A DNA stretch of 64,000 bases from Oceaniglobus ichthyenteri (lineage in GTDB: Bacteria > Pseudomonadota > Alphaproteobacteria > Rhodobacterales > Rhodobacteraceae). Every line of letters starts with the position of its first letter. Within the stretch, counting starts at the first letter, position 1. Where the stretch lies: assembly GCF_003057885.1 (NCBI RefSeq), contig NZ_QAGK01000006.1:124001-188000 (forward strand), given 5' to 3'. Both the position numbers and the translations under genes were made by a program. Below, one piece after another: positions 18,764 through 27,945 of the stretch. The notes beneath the pieces are model-generated. The model ran no database searches. It saw only the letters and a list, made by a program, of their open reading frames with translations, and was not told the DNA's origin.

Positions 18764-20125
18764 ATGACACGGCTTTGGGGGGCGTTGCAGGACAATCGGC
18801 TCATGGCCCGGGCCATGCGCAGTTCGTCTTTGATCGTGATCGGATATGGCGGCAGTCAGGCGATGCGCCTGGCCGCGAACCTGATCCTGACGCGGCTGTT
18901 GTTTCCCGAAGCGTTCGGGATGATGGCGCTGGTCGGGGTTGTCACGGCCGGTCTGGCGATGTTTTCAGACGTCGGCATCAGCCCGTCAATTTCGCAATCC
19001 AAACGCGGTGACGACCCTGATTTCCTGAACACCGCCTGGACGATACAGGTGATCAGGGGGTTCTGTTTATGGCTGGCGGCGGCGCTGTTGGCCTATCCAT
19101 TTGCGCTGTTTTATGGCGCGCCGGATCTGGCGCTGTATTTGCCGATTGCCGGTGTTTCGCTGGCCATTGCCGGGTTCAACCCGACACGGATCGAAACCGC
19201 ACATCGCCATCTGCTGGTTGGGCGATTGACGCTGCTTGATCTGACGGCACAGGCGATTGGCGTGATCGCCATGGTATTGTTGGCGTGGTGGTTGCAATCG
19301 GTGATGGCGCTGGTCATTGGCGGCGTGATTGCGGCGTTGGCGAAACTTCTGCTGACCCATTTTGGCCTGCCCGGTTTGCGCAACACCTTGCGTTGGGAAA
19401 AATCCGCCGCCCACGAACTTGTTATTTTTGGCAAATGGATATTCCTGTCGACCGCAGCGTGGTTTTTATCATCGCAGGGGGACAAGGCGATATTGGGTAA
19501 ATTCCTGTCGCTTGACGTTCTTGGCGTTTACAATATCGGGTTTTTTCTGGCGGCATTTCCCTTGGCCTTGGGTCAGGCCGTAACGGGCAAGGTGCTGATC
19601 CCGATTTACCGCGACACACCGCCTGACGCCGCACCCGAAAACGCGCGCAAATTGCGCAAGATGCGCTATGCGCTGGGTGTGCCGATCATGGTGTTGGTGG
19701 TGGTGATGGCGTTTTTTGGCCCCGCCGTTGTGAATGTTTTGTATGACGAACGTTATATACATGCCGGGGCGATATTGGTGATATTGGCCGTGGGGCAAAT
19801 TCCACAGGTGATCGGCCTGTCTTATGATCAGGCGGCGCTGGCGGCCGGGGATTCACGGCGGTTTTTTGTATTTACCTGTTTTCGCGCCCTGTTTCAGGTG
19901 GGTTTTCTGATCGTCGGAGTCAGCCTTTTTGGCCTGATTGGGGCCCTGTGCGCATTGGCACTGTCCAGTCTGTGCACACACCCGGTTTTAATCTGGTTGG
20001 CGCGTCATCACAAAGTGTGGGATCCGGTGCACGATGCGTTGTTGTTCATCATGGGGTTGGCGGTTGCGGCGGCATCGCTGACCCTGCACTGGCCTGAAAT
20101 TCAGGCGATGATCGCGGCCACCTGA
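18764..20125 (+). CDS. Wzx-like polysaccharide flippase
   Basis: I chose the ATG at 18764 (GAAAGGGA just upstream) over an earlier in-frame start, giving 453 aa. The protein is almost entirely hydrophobic, with about 12 predicted membrane segments, and an N-terminal section (SSLIVIGYGGSQAMRLAANLILTR, read here in part) typical of MOP-superfamily polysaccharide transporters of the PST/Wzx type. It would flip undecaprenyl-linked repeat units to the periplasm for polymerisation by a Wzy protein such as the one at the left edge. The gene stands alone on the plus strand, with the Wzz-like gene ending convergently 6 bp after its stop. Confidence 0.9.
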   Translation: MTRLWGALQDNRLMARAMRSSSLIVIGYGGSQAMRLAANLILTRLLFPEAFGMMALVGVVTAGLAMFSDVGISPSISQSKRGDDPDFLNTAWTIQVIRGFCLWLAAALLAYPFALFYGAPDLALYLPIAGVSLAIAGFNPTRIETAHRHLLVGRLTLLDLTAQAIGVIAMVLLAWWLQSVMALVIGGVIAALAKLLLTHFGLPGLRNTLRWEKSAAHELVIFGKWIFLSTAAWFLSSQGDKAILGKFLSLDVLGVYNIGFFLAAFPLALGQAVTGKVLIPIYRDTPPDAAPENARKLRKMRYALGVPIMVLVVVMAFFGPAVVNVLYDERYIHAGAILVILAVGQIPQVIGLSYDQAALAAGDSRRFFVFTCFRALFQVGFLIVGVSLFGLIGALCALALSSLCTHPVLIWLARHHKVWDPVHDALLFIMGLAVAAASLTLHWPEIQAMIAAT

Positions 20126-20131
20126 TGGGTA

Positions 20132-21439
20132 TCAGGTGCGGTCAATCGGGGTTTTCAGTGCCTTGGTGCCGTGTGCCTCGCGCCGCTCTTGCAGCCAACG
20201 GCGCAATCTGGTCAGGCGCGACACCTTGATCGGCTTCGCCTCAAGATAGGGAATGGAAACAACCGGCATCAACCCGGTTTCACGTTTCATTTGCGCGGCG
20301 CTGCGCAAGACAGGCGTGCGCAGATCCAACAGAAATGCCGCCGCCAGTGCGACAAAGACCGATGCCACGCCACCAATCATCGCTGTTCGCTTTTTCGACG
20401 CGGTATAGGGATAATCGGGGTAAGGTGCCGCCTCGAGTACGGTGAGTTGTTCGGCGTTGCTGCGCGCCTCAAGTCGCGCGCCCACTTCCGCCTCGGCGCG
20501 GCGGGTTGAAATGACATCAAGCTGTCCTTGAAGTTGCACCATCTGGCGTTGGTATTCGGCCAGTGTCCGTTCAACCTCGGGGCTGGTTTCGATGCTGGCA
20601 TACAGGGCATCAACCCGGTCGCGCAACAAATCGCGCCGTTGGGTCAGGCTGGCGATTTCGGCTTCGAATTCGGCGATCTGGCGATCACGGGTGGCGCGGC
20701 GGGCGTTGGGATCGACCTGATCCAACTGGCGACGCACGGAAATCAGGGTGCTTTCGACATCCAGAATGGCGGTGTTCAGGGTTTGAATCTCGCTCCGGCG
20801 AAACTCAAGCGATCCGGGAATGGCAAGTTCATTTTCCGCCCGAAAGGCCGAAGTTTTATCTTCCAACTGTTTGATCTGTGCCAGAAGTTGCTGTTCCTGA
20901 CGGGTAAAAAATTCAAGTGTCGCTTGGGTTTGTTGACTGCGCGACGCCGCGCTAAGGGCGATGGTGCGCGCCGATAATTCCCGTGCCACCGCCTGTGCCT
21001 GTTCGGCGGTGGGCATGTTGGCGGTGATTGTCAAAACCGAGATTGTGCCATCATCGGCAAAGCCTTCGCGCACCGCTGCCAGACCTTCGATCGTTACCGA
21101 TTGGCGCAAACGGTTGATTTTTTCACTTTGGTTCAGGTCGGGAATGTCGGAAAACAGCCCGAGTTCTTCGATGATTTCGGCCAGGCTGCCGCGCGCCATG
21201 ATTTGCTGTTCAATCAATTGCAACCGGCGCGCCGATGATCCGGCCACGGTTGAGGGTGCCAGTTCATTGGCAATTTTCGGGCGCTCGATCTGAAGCACTT
21301 CGGCGCTGCGATACATGTGTTGTTGATTGGCCGCCATCATCAGTGAAATCAGACTGCCCAACAGTACAAGCCCGACAATCAGGCGCAGGTGCCGCCGCAC
21401 CATATCAAGAAAATCATCAACCGAATAAATCGGACCCAT
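20132..21439 (-). CDS. Wzz/GumC-like chain-length determinant (polysaccharide co-polymerase)
   Basis: The protein of about 435 aa starts at the ATG at 21439; a GTG one codon upstream is possible. It has an N-terminal membrane helix (about 20-37), a long periplasmic region rich in Glu/Gln/Arg heptads that should form coiled coils, and a second membrane helix about 60 residues from the end. This is the architecture of Wzz/GumC/ExoP co-polymerases. The cytoplasmic tail lacks a kinase domain; the ATPase-like partner is the separate gene immediately upstream. It would set EPS chain length with the Wzy polymerase. Confidence 0.9.
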   Translation of the reverse strand: MGPIYSVDDFLDMVRRHLRLIVGLVLLGSLISLMMAANQQHMYRSAEVLQIERPKIANELAPSTVAGSSARRLQLIEQQIMARGSLAEIIEELGLFSDIPDLNQSEKINRLRQSVTIEGLAAVREGFADDGTISVLTITANMPTAEQAQAVARELSARTIALSAASRSQQTQATLEFFTRQEQQLLAQIKQLEDKTSAFRAENELAIPGSLEFRRSEIQTLNTAILDVESTLISVRRQLDQVDPNARRATRDRQIAEFEAEIASLTQRRDLLRDRVDALYASIETSPEVERTLAEYQRQMVQLQGQLDVISTRRAEAEVGARLEARSNAEQLTVLEAAPYPDYPYTASKKRTAMIGGVASVFVALAAAFLLDLRTPVLRSAAQMKRETGLMPVVSIPYLEAKPIKVSRLTRLRRWLQERREAHGTKALKTPIDRT

Positions 21440-21535
21440 CACATTTTATCCCACTGTCGCCCTGGCCAACGTTTGATACCGCGCCCGAACCGACATAAAC
21501 AGGTTAACTGGGCCAAACTGTGGCATAAGCCGCCG

Positions 21536-22501
21536 CTATTGGCTGTATTTTTGCACCGAAGACGCCCGCGCGCGATTGAGGATGACACCCAAAAGCGGCG
21601 CCTGACCGGCCAGCACCCGTTCACATTCGGCAATGTCGCGCGCGGTGGTTTTTGTTGCATCCGAGATCAGCAAAACGCCATCAACCTGAGGCAAGAACGC
21701 GCCCAGATCATCATAGGCCAAAACCGCCGGCATGTCATAAAGCACCACATCCGGCGTCAGGGCGGTGTGCATATCATCCAAAACGCGGGTCGTGGTGCGG
21801 TCGTGCAGAATATCGGCGCTGTCTTGAAACGGCAGCGTATTCAGCCCCAGCGCCAAGGTGTCGGAAAGCCGCACGATATGTTGCGACATCGGCACCTGCC
21901 CACTGAGAAAATGGCGAATTTCACCCACACCATGCACATCCAGCGCATCTGCCACGCCGGGATTACGCTGATCCATATCCATCAGGATCGACCGCGAATT
22001 GGGCACCCGCGACAATGACATCGCCAGATTAACCGATGTGAATGTTGCCCCGCATCCCCGCGTCGGGGCGGCGATGGCAATGCGGGTCCAGCCGTTTTGG
22101 CGCAGCGTGTGCATCAGCCGGGTGCGCAACAAATCAAACGCCCGCGATACCGCGCTGTCGCGGTAATGATGGGCCAAAGGCGCACCGCCCAATTCATATT
22201 TCCGCGCCCGTGGCTGAATAACCCGCAGGCCGGCCCAGGTTTCGGCGCGCGGCGCTGTATCGATGTCACCCTCGGCGGCAAACAAAGTTTTGCGCCCGTC
22301 AGGCGAAGGGGCTGGCGTGAAAACAGATTTGTTGGCCCGCGCCACAACTTCGTTCAGCCGCAGCGCCCAACCGCTATCGCGTGGCAGGCGCGCCCTGGAT
22401 TTCCGCGTTGCGCCCATTATCCGATCACCTTCGTAATCTTCCCAATCCTCAGGGGCAAACAGGCTATCCAGTGGGTCGGGCTTTGAAGACATCTCATTCA
22501 T
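21536..22501 (-). CDS. CpsD/CapB-like BY-kinase homologue with defective Walker A
   Basis: I prefer the ATG at 22501 (321 aa); a TTG 11 codons earlier also fits. The C-terminal two thirds has the MinD/BY-kinase fold signature: a Walker A-like PTRGCGAT at about 146-153, Walker A' ILMDMDQRNPG and Walker B VVLYDMP. In Walker A the invariant lysine is replaced by alanine (Ala152). The C-terminus has a single tyrosine (KYSQ) rather than the Tyr-rich autophosphorylation cluster. It may therefore be a structural partner of the Wzz-like protein rather than an active kinase. The N-terminal 100 residues are poorly conserved. Confidence 0.85.
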   Translation of the reverse strand: MNEMSSKPDPLDSLFAPEDWEDYEGDRIMGATRKSRARLPRDSGWALRLNEVVARANKSVFTPAPSPDGRKTLFAAEGDIDTAPRAETWAGLRVIQPRARKYELGGAPLAHHYRDSAVSRAFDLLRTRLMHTLRQNGWTRIAIAAPTRGCGATFTSVNLAMSLSRVPNSRSILMDMDQRNPGVADALDVHGVGEIRHFLSGQVPMSQHIVRLSDTLALGLNTLPFQDSADILHDRTTTRVLDDMHTALTPDVVLYDMPAVLAYDDLGAFLPQVDGVLLISDATKTTARDIAECERVLAGQAPLLGVILNRARASSVQKYSQ

Positions 22502-22635
22502 CGCGTGGCCAATACGTAATAATATATAAGGCAAGGTCGGCGCGCTTTACACCCCCGGTTTCACTTGCACTATGGCGGGGTAAAAAGGCGATCCTGTGGC
22601 GCCCCTGCGACCACGCTTTGGCAAGCGGAAATCGC

Positions 22636-23418
22636 CTAATATCCGGTGCGGCGCATCATCACCCCAACCGTGCGCAGCATCACACCCAGATCACACAGCG
22701 GCGACATTTTCCTGTGGTACTGCGCGTCAATCTCGGCCCGGAACGAGAAATGGTTTTCATTGCGCGCGGACACCTGCCAAAATCCGGTTATGCCCGGGCG
22801 CATCGCGAAATAGACAAACGGATCACCGTACATTTCCAATTGGTCGGGCATCATCGGGCGCGGGCCAACCAGACTCATCTCGCCCAGCAGCACGTTCCAG
22901 AATTGCGGCAGCTCATCCAGCGATGTCTTGCGCAAAATGCTGCCGATACGGGTGATACGGGGATCATTTTTCAGCTTTTGGGTTGTTCGCCATTCTTCTG
23001 CAAGGGCGGGATCGGCCTCAAGATAGCGCGCCAGAATGGTATCGGCATCGCGCACCATGGTGCGCAGTTTCAGAATTGAAAACCGCCGCCCACCAACGCC
23101 CAGTCTATCCTGACGGTAAAACGGATTGCCGCCCTCGATCCACAACGCCAGCGCACAGATCAAAACCACACTCAGGGTCAGAGGTGCCGTCATCAGAACC
23201 AGCAAGATATCAAGGATCCGTTTGCCCAAGGCACGGTAGGCAAAAGAGCCCGGCAACGGGGCCGGTTCATTGGGGCGCAAAAGATCGGTACCCGCAGGAA
23301 CACGCACAGGTGTGCGGGGTTTGGCCGGTGCAAACATTGCAAGAACAGCAGAATTATTCTGGGCGATATCGCCGCCTGACGGACCAAGCGCGATGGTCTC
23401 GTTTGAATAATCTTTCAC
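22636..23418 (-). CDS. ExoY-type undecaprenyl-phosphate sugar phosphotransferase
   Basis: I chose the GTG at 23418, preceded by GAGGAGGGCCTGG, giving 260 aa. A membrane helix (LDILLVLMTAPLTLSVVLI) is followed by the bacterial sugar transferase core: KLRTM, the SLDELPQFWNVL block, SLVGPRP and RPGITGFWQV. These enzymes transfer a sugar-1-phosphate (often Gal or Glc) to undecaprenyl phosphate and start repeat-unit assembly. It heads a three-gene minus-strand unit with the BY-kinase-like and Wzz-like genes, spaced 134 and 96 bp apart. The sugar specificity cannot be read. Confidence 0.93.
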   Translation of the reverse strand: MKDYSNETIALGPSGGDIAQNNSAVLAMFAPAKPRTPVRVPAGTDLLRPNEPAPLPGSFAYRALGKRILDILLVLMTAPLTLSVVLICALALWIEGGNPFYRQDRLGVGGRRFSILKLRTMVRDADTILARYLEADPALAEEWRTTQKLKNDPRITRIGSILRKTSLDELPQFWNVLLGEMSLVGPRPMMPDQLEMYGDPFVYFAMRPGITGFWQVSARNENHFSFRAEIDAQYHRKMSPLCDLGVMLRTVGVMMRRTGY

Positions 23419-23946
23419 CCCAGGCCCTCCTCTTGCTGATCGGCAAACTTTGACGACAGCACAGTACGAAACCAAACCAGCCCACGGCGTACCAGGCGCG
23501 GGCGCGAACAGCGTGTCAGGCAACACCCTGACGGCAGCAGCAATATGAACGGCACCCCACGCGCCATCCAACTCAGATACACCGCTTTGAACAGAATTTT
23601 AGGTATTTCGCTAAAAACAGATTGTTTCCAACAAAATGCTTCGAAAATTCAAAACAGTCCTCTAGTTTCCGGGGGTTCTATCCCCGAACCAGCAACAATT
23701 GTCAGGGTAAAATCCCGAAACATTTCCCGGCAGTCGAATAGCGTGTCCAGCAAAATGACCATACCAATTGCGCCAAACTTTATATAACTATCGCTCAGAC
23801 ATGGGGCCAGTGATCAAAGCGGTCTGGCCAAAGTTACGTTACGGCACGGCACCGTTTGCAAAGGTTGGCCGCCCGGATTTGCCGACCCGGCAGCACTGAC
23901 CAAGCCTGCGCCACGACACGTTTCGATTTTGAAACAGGAGGCGACG
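23419..23946. other. AT-richer divergent intergenic region
   Basis: This 528-bp stretch separates the EPS initiation genes from the D-lyxose isomerase gene and should hold promoters for both directions. It is visibly richer in A+T between about 23575 and 23790 than the neighbouring genes. A short hairpin CGGGG/CCCCG lies near 23668-23685. An 80-codon reading frame here has no ribosome binding site or recognisable features, so I do not call it. Confidence 0.5.
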
Positions 23947-24612
23947 ATGAAACGCTCAACCGTCAACGACATACTGCAACAGGGCGATGCCTTTATCCGC
24001 TCCTGCGGGTTTATCCTGCCGCCGTTTGCCTATTGGACGCCGGAAAAGATGCGCGCGGCAACAGACAGCGATATTCACACCCGCGGTCTGGGATGGGACA
24101 TCACCGATTATGGCGCTGGCAAATTTGATGAGATGGGCCTGTTTCTGTTTACCACACGAAACGGCGACAATCGCGATTTGGCCAGGGGCAAGGGGATGCT
24201 GTATGCCGAAAAGATCATGATCAGCCGGGAAAATCAGCTTTCACCGATGCACCGTCACAACCTGAAGGCCGAAGATATCATCAATCGCGGCGGTGGCGAT
24301 TTGATCATCGAATTGTTCGCCCCCGATGCGACAGGCGGCATTGATCGCCAGTCCGCGGTCACAGTGCCGTGCGATGGCCTGCCTGTCACCCTGCCCGCCG
24401 GGGGTAAATTGCGCCTGAAACCCGGCGAAAGCGTGACATTGATGCCGGGCATCTGGCACGCATTCTGGGCCGAAAAGGGTGATTGCCTGATTGGTGAAGT
24501 CTCAACCGTCAACGATGACAAGACCGACAATGTGTTCGAACACCCCATCGGCAGGTTTGCCACCATCGAGGAAGACGTGGCCCCCCTGCACCTTTTGGTA
24601 TCCGATTACTGA
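23947..24612 (+). CDS. D-lyxose ketol-isomerase
   Basis: The 221-aa protein starts at the ATG at 23947, with GGAGG 5 nt upstream. The sequence matches the cupin-type D-lyxose isomerases that interconvert D-lyxose and D-xylulose (some also D-mannose and D-fructose). The metal ligands appear in MHRHNLKAED (His, His, Glu) and PGIWHAFW (His). It stands next to the EPS locus but apart from other sugar-catabolic genes. A role in supplying a sugar precursor for the glycan is possible but unsupported. Its stop overlaps the end of the convergent aminotransferase gene by 7 bp. Confidence 0.85.
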   Translation: MKRSTVNDILQQGDAFIRSCGFILPPFAYWTPEKMRAATDSDIHTRGLGWDITDYGAGKFDEMGLFLFTTRNGDNRDLARGKGMLYAEKIMISRENQLSPMHRHNLKAEDIINRGGGDLIIELFAPDATGGIDRQSAVTVPCDGLPVTLPAGGKLRLKPGESVTLMPGIWHAFWAEKGDCLIGEVSTVNDDKTDNVFEHPIGRFATIEEDVAPLHLLVSDY

Positions 24613-25748
24613 CGCGCGGCCATGAAGGCGGTCAGCCGCGCCAGCCCTTCGGTGATATCCGCCGTCGACCGGGCATAGGAAAACCGCAGCATGGTTGCCC
24701 CACGCGCCGGATCAAAATCCAACCCCGGGGTCACGGCGACCCCGGCTTGCTCCAAAATCTCGGCAGCAAAGGCCAGACTGTCATCGGTGATATCCGACAC
24801 ATCGGCATAGATATAAAACGCGCCATCGGGCGGGGCAAAGGTGGCAAACCCCGCCTTGGGCAACCCATCAATCAATAATTGCCGGTTCTTGGCGTAAACC
24901 GCCAGATTTGCCTGTAATTCATCGTCACATTCCATCGCGGCCAGGGCGGCGATCTGGCTGGCATGGGGGGCGCAGATGAACATGTTTTGCGCCAGACGTT
25001 CGATCCGGCGCACATGATCGGGCGGCACCACCATCCAGCCAACGCGCCAGCCGGTCATCGAGAAATATTTTGAGAACGAATTGATGACATACACATCATC
25101 GCTGATCTCCAACGCACTGACCGCGCGCTGTTCGTATTCAACCCCGTGATAGATTTCATCCGACACAAACGCCGCACCGCGCGCCTGCGCCGCGTGGATC
25201 AGGGCGGTCAGATCGGATTTGTTCAACATCGTGCCCGACGGGTTGGCGGGGGATGCCACGATCAGCCCGGCGATATCATCGGGCAGGCTGTCGGGGGTGG
25301 GTTGATACCGCGCCTCGGGGGTGGTTTCGATGCCCACGGGTTCCAGGCTCAGCGCCTTGAGGATCTGGCGATAGGACGGATAGCCGGGGTTGCCAAGGGC
25401 AACCCGTTCACCGGCATCAAACAGCGCGGTAAATGCCAACAGGAATCCGGCGGATGATCCGGATGTCACCACCACCCGTTCGGGCGCCAGATCGACGCCA
25501 TACCAATCATGATACAGGCGCGCGATCCGGGCGCGCAGTTCCGGCAGGCCAAGGGACACGGTGTATCCCAACGCGCCCTGTTCCATTGCGCGGCTCAATT
25601 CGGCGCGGGCGGCGGCGGGGGCTGGTGTGCTGGGCTGGCCCACTTCCATGTGAATGATGTGGCGGCCGGCCTCTTCGGCGGCGCGGGCCTGTTCCATCAC
25701 ATCCATCACGATGAACGGGTCTACATTGCTGCGGTTGCTGTGTCTCAT
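24606..25748 (-). CDS. Class I/II pyridoxal-phosphate aminotransferase
   Basis: I chose the ATG at 25748 (AGAGGA upstream), giving 380 aa. The fold-type I signatures are present: SSAGFLLAF for cofactor phosphate binding, ASPANPSGTML, the DEIYHG aspartate that contacts the pyridine nitrogen, the Schiff-base lysine in SFSKYFSMTGWRVGW, and the C-terminal LRFSYARS arginine that binds the substrate carboxylate. It belongs to the aspartate aminotransferase-like group; the amino acid substrate is not determinable. It is transcribed divergently from dsbA. Confidence 0.88.
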   Translation of the reverse strand: MRHSNRSNVDPFIVMDVMEQARAAEEAGRHIIHMEVGQPSTPAPAAARAELSRAMEQGALGYTVSLGLPELRARIARLYHDWYGVDLAPERVVVTSGSSAGFLLAFTALFDAGERVALGNPGYPSYRQILKALSLEPVGIETTPEARYQPTPDSLPDDIAGLIVASPANPSGTMLNKSDLTALIHAAQARGAAFVSDEIYHGVEYEQRAVSALEISDDVYVINSFSKYFSMTGWRVGWMVVPPDHVRRIERLAQNMFICAPHASQIAALAAMECDDELQANLAVYAKNRQLLIDGLPKAGFATFAPPDGAFYIYADVSDITDDSLAFAAEILEQAGVAVTPGLDFDPARGATMLRFSYARSTADITEGLARLTAFMAARQ

Positions 25749-25894
25749 GTCGTATCCTCTTTTGCCCTTGGTGGCCGCGCAAAAACCTGCCGTCAATGGC
25801 AGATGTCAAACAAACCTGTGTGAGAACGCGCCAGCCCCCTTGCCACCGCGCACCGCTCTGCGATGTTACAGGCAACATTTTAAAGGAGACGTTG

Positions 25895-26635
25895 ATGATC
25901 CGCCCTGCCCTTGCTGCCCTCACTCTTTCCACGGCGTTGGTTTTGCCCGCCCACGCCGAAATGTCCGAACCCGAACGGCAGGAATTTCGCGCCGAAGTGC
26001 GGTCTTATCTGTTGGAAAATCCAGAGGTGTTGATGGAAGCCATCGCCGTTCTGGAAAAACGCCAGGCACAGGCCGAAACGATGAACGACCAACAGCTGTT
26101 GATCAACAATGCACAGGCGCTGTTCAACGATGAAAATTCTTGGGTCGGTGGCAATCCGGAGGGCGATATCACCGTCGTCGAATTCATGGATTACAAATGC
26201 GGCTATTGCAAACGCGCCCACCCAGAGGTGTCGGAACTGTTGGCCCGTGATGGCAACATTCGCCTGATCGTAAAGGAATTTCCGATCCTGGGCGATCAAT
26301 CACTTACCGCGTCACAATTTGCCATCGCGACCCGTCGCATTGCCGGAGATGAGGCATATGGCGAAATGAAAGACGCCCTGATGACAATGCGCGGCGATGT
26401 CACCACCGAAAGCCTGCGCGCGTTGGCCGATGATGCGGGGCTGGATACCGATGCGATCATCACCGAAATGTCGGACCCTGAAATCACCCAGATCATTCAG
26501 GCCAACCGCGCCTTGGGCCAAAGATTGAACATCAACGGCACGCCAAGCTTTGTGTTTGGCGATCAGATGGTGCGCGGGTATGTCCCATTGGAAAACATGG
26601 AAGAAATCGTCGCCGCCCTGCGCGAGGAAAGCTGA
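25895..26635 (+). CDS. DsbA-family periplasmic thiol oxidoreductase
   Basis: I chose the ATG at 25895, preceded by AAGGAGA; the protein is 246 aa. It begins with a Sec signal peptide (cleavage after AHA near residue 21), then a helical N-terminal extension (RSYLLENPEVLMEAI) typical of the DSBA_N/BdbD group. The thioredoxin-fold domain has the active site CGYC in MDYKCGYCKRAHPE and a cis-proline loop NGTPSFVFG. It would introduce or shuffle disulfides in exported proteins. It forms a single-gene unit ended by a convergent hairpin shared with ispG. Confidence 0.92.
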   Translation: MIRPALAALTLSTALVLPAHAEMSEPERQEFRAEVRSYLLENPEVLMEAIAVLEKRQAQAETMNDQQLLINNAQALFNDENSWVGGNPEGDITVVEFMDYKCGYCKRAHPEVSELLARDGNIRLIVKEFPILGDQSLTASQFAIATRRIAGDEAYGEMKDALMTMRGDVTTESLRALADDAGLDTDAIITEMSDPEITQIIQANRALGQRLNINGTPSFVFGDQMVRGYVPLENMEEIVAALREES

Positions 26636-26647
26636 GACATCACATGT

Positions 26648-26681
26648 TCGCAAAGGTCGGAATCACACCCGGCCTTTGTGA
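26648..26681. terminator. Bidirectional hairpin between dsbA-like gene and ispG
   Basis: A 13-bp stem (26648-26660 pairing with 26669-26681, two G-U pairs) with an 8-nt loop lies between two convergent stops. There is no strong T-run on either side, so efficiency is uncertain. Confidence 0.6.
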
Positions 26682-26739
26682 AAGACCCAGATCGCGCGCC
26701 ATACAAATAGCGCGCTGAAATACCTGACGATCCGGGCGG

Positions 26740-27873
26740 TTATCCCGCGGCGCGGTCGGCTTCAACTTTCTCGGCTTCCAGCACTTCGGCCCGTTTTTCG
26801 ACCTGTTCGACAATGTGATCAATCATCTGATCGTTGTTCAACTTGTGGCTCTGACTACCGGCCAGATACACCATGCCCGATCCGGCGCCGCCACCGGTAA
26901 AGCCCACATCGGTCATCAATGCCTCACCGGGGCCATTGACCACACAGCCGATAATCGAAAGCGACATCGGCGTTTTGATATGTTCCAGACGCTGTTCCAG
27001 AATCTCGACGGTTTTGATCACATCAAACCCCTGGCGCGCACAGGACGGACAGGAAATGATATTCACCCCGCGGTGCCGCAAGCCAAGGGACTTGAGGATC
27101 TCGAACCCTACTTTCACCTCTTCCACCGGATCGGCAGACAGGGACACACGAATCGTATCGCCAATGCCCATCCACAACAGATTGCCCAGCCCGATGGCGG
27201 ATTTGATCGTGCCACTGGTCAAACCGCCCGCTTCGGTGATGCCCAGATGGATCGGCGCGTCGGTCACATCGGCCAATTGCTGATATGCGGCGGCCGCCAT
27301 GAACACATCAGACGCTTTGCAGCTGATCTTGAACTCGTGAAAATCATTGTCTTGCAGGATCTTGATATGATCCAGCCCCGATTCAACCATGGCATCGGGG
27401 CACGGTTCGCCATATTTTTCCAACAAATGCCGCTCAAGCGAGCCGGCATTCACGCCGATCCGTATGGAACAATTGTTGTCACGCGCGGCGCGAATAACCT
27501 CTTTTACCCGCTTTTCATCGCCAATATTGCCCGGATTGATCCGCAAACAGGCTGCGCCCGCCTCGGCCGCCTCAATCCCGCGTTTGTAATGAAAATGGAT
27601 ATCGGCCACCAAAGGCACCGGGCTTTCGCGCACGATTTCGCGCATCGCTTTGGCGCTGTCCTGATCGGGAACGGAAACCCGCACGATATCTGCCCCCGCC
27701 TCGGCCGAGGCCTGAATCTGGGCGATGGTAGCGCGGGCATCGGTGGTTGGGGTGTTTGTCATCGTCTGCACCGTGATCGGCGCGTCGCCCCCCACGGGCA
27801 CATTTCCCACCATGATCTGACGGGATGTCCGGCGGTATATATTCCGCCAGGGGCGAACTTGATTCAACGACAT
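26740..27873 (-). CDS. ispG: 4-hydroxy-3-methylbut-2-en-1-yl diphosphate synthase (IspG/GcpE)
   Basis: The 377-aa protein from the ATG at 27873 (AAAGGG upstream) catalyses the [4Fe-4S]-dependent ring opening of methylerythritol cyclodiphosphate in the MEP isoprenoid pathway. The N-terminal TIM barrel opens with [11 protein letters not shown], and the C-terminal iron-sulfur domain has the paired cysteines [11 protein letters not shown], the third cysteine in [11 protein letters not shown] and its neighbouring glutamate. Length matches the bacterial two-domain form. It lies 72 bp downstream of the RodZ-like gene on the same strand, an arrangement often seen in alphaproteobacteria. Confidence 0.97.
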   Translation of the reverse strand: MSLNQVRPWRNIYRRTSRQIMVGNVPVGGDAPITVQTMTNTPTTDARATIAQIQASAEAGADIVRVSVPDQDSAKAMREIVRESPVPLVADIHFHYKRGIEAAEAGAACLRINPGNIGDEKRVKEVIRAARDNNCSIRIGVNAGSLERHLLEKYGEPCPDAMVESGLDHIKILQDNDFHEFKISCKASDVFMAAAAYQQLADVTDAPIHLGITEAGGLTSGTIKSAIGLGNLLWMGIGDTIRVSLSADPVEEVKVGFEILKSLGLRHRGVNIISCPSCARQGFDVIKTVEILEQRLEHIKTPMSLSIIGCVVNGPGEALMTDVGFTGGGAGSGMVYLAGSQSHKLNNDQMIDHIVEQVEKRAEVLEAEKVEADRAAG

Positions 27874-27945
27874 GGGATGGCCCTTTGTCAGTCTGGTTTG
27901 CAATTACAAATAGGTGACAGCGCGGCGCAGCGCAACGGTTTGCAG

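Noticed and set aside
23545-23787. 80-codon plus-strand frame in the AT-richer spacer
   Set aside because: No ribosome binding site and no recognisable sequence; overlaps the presumed promoters.
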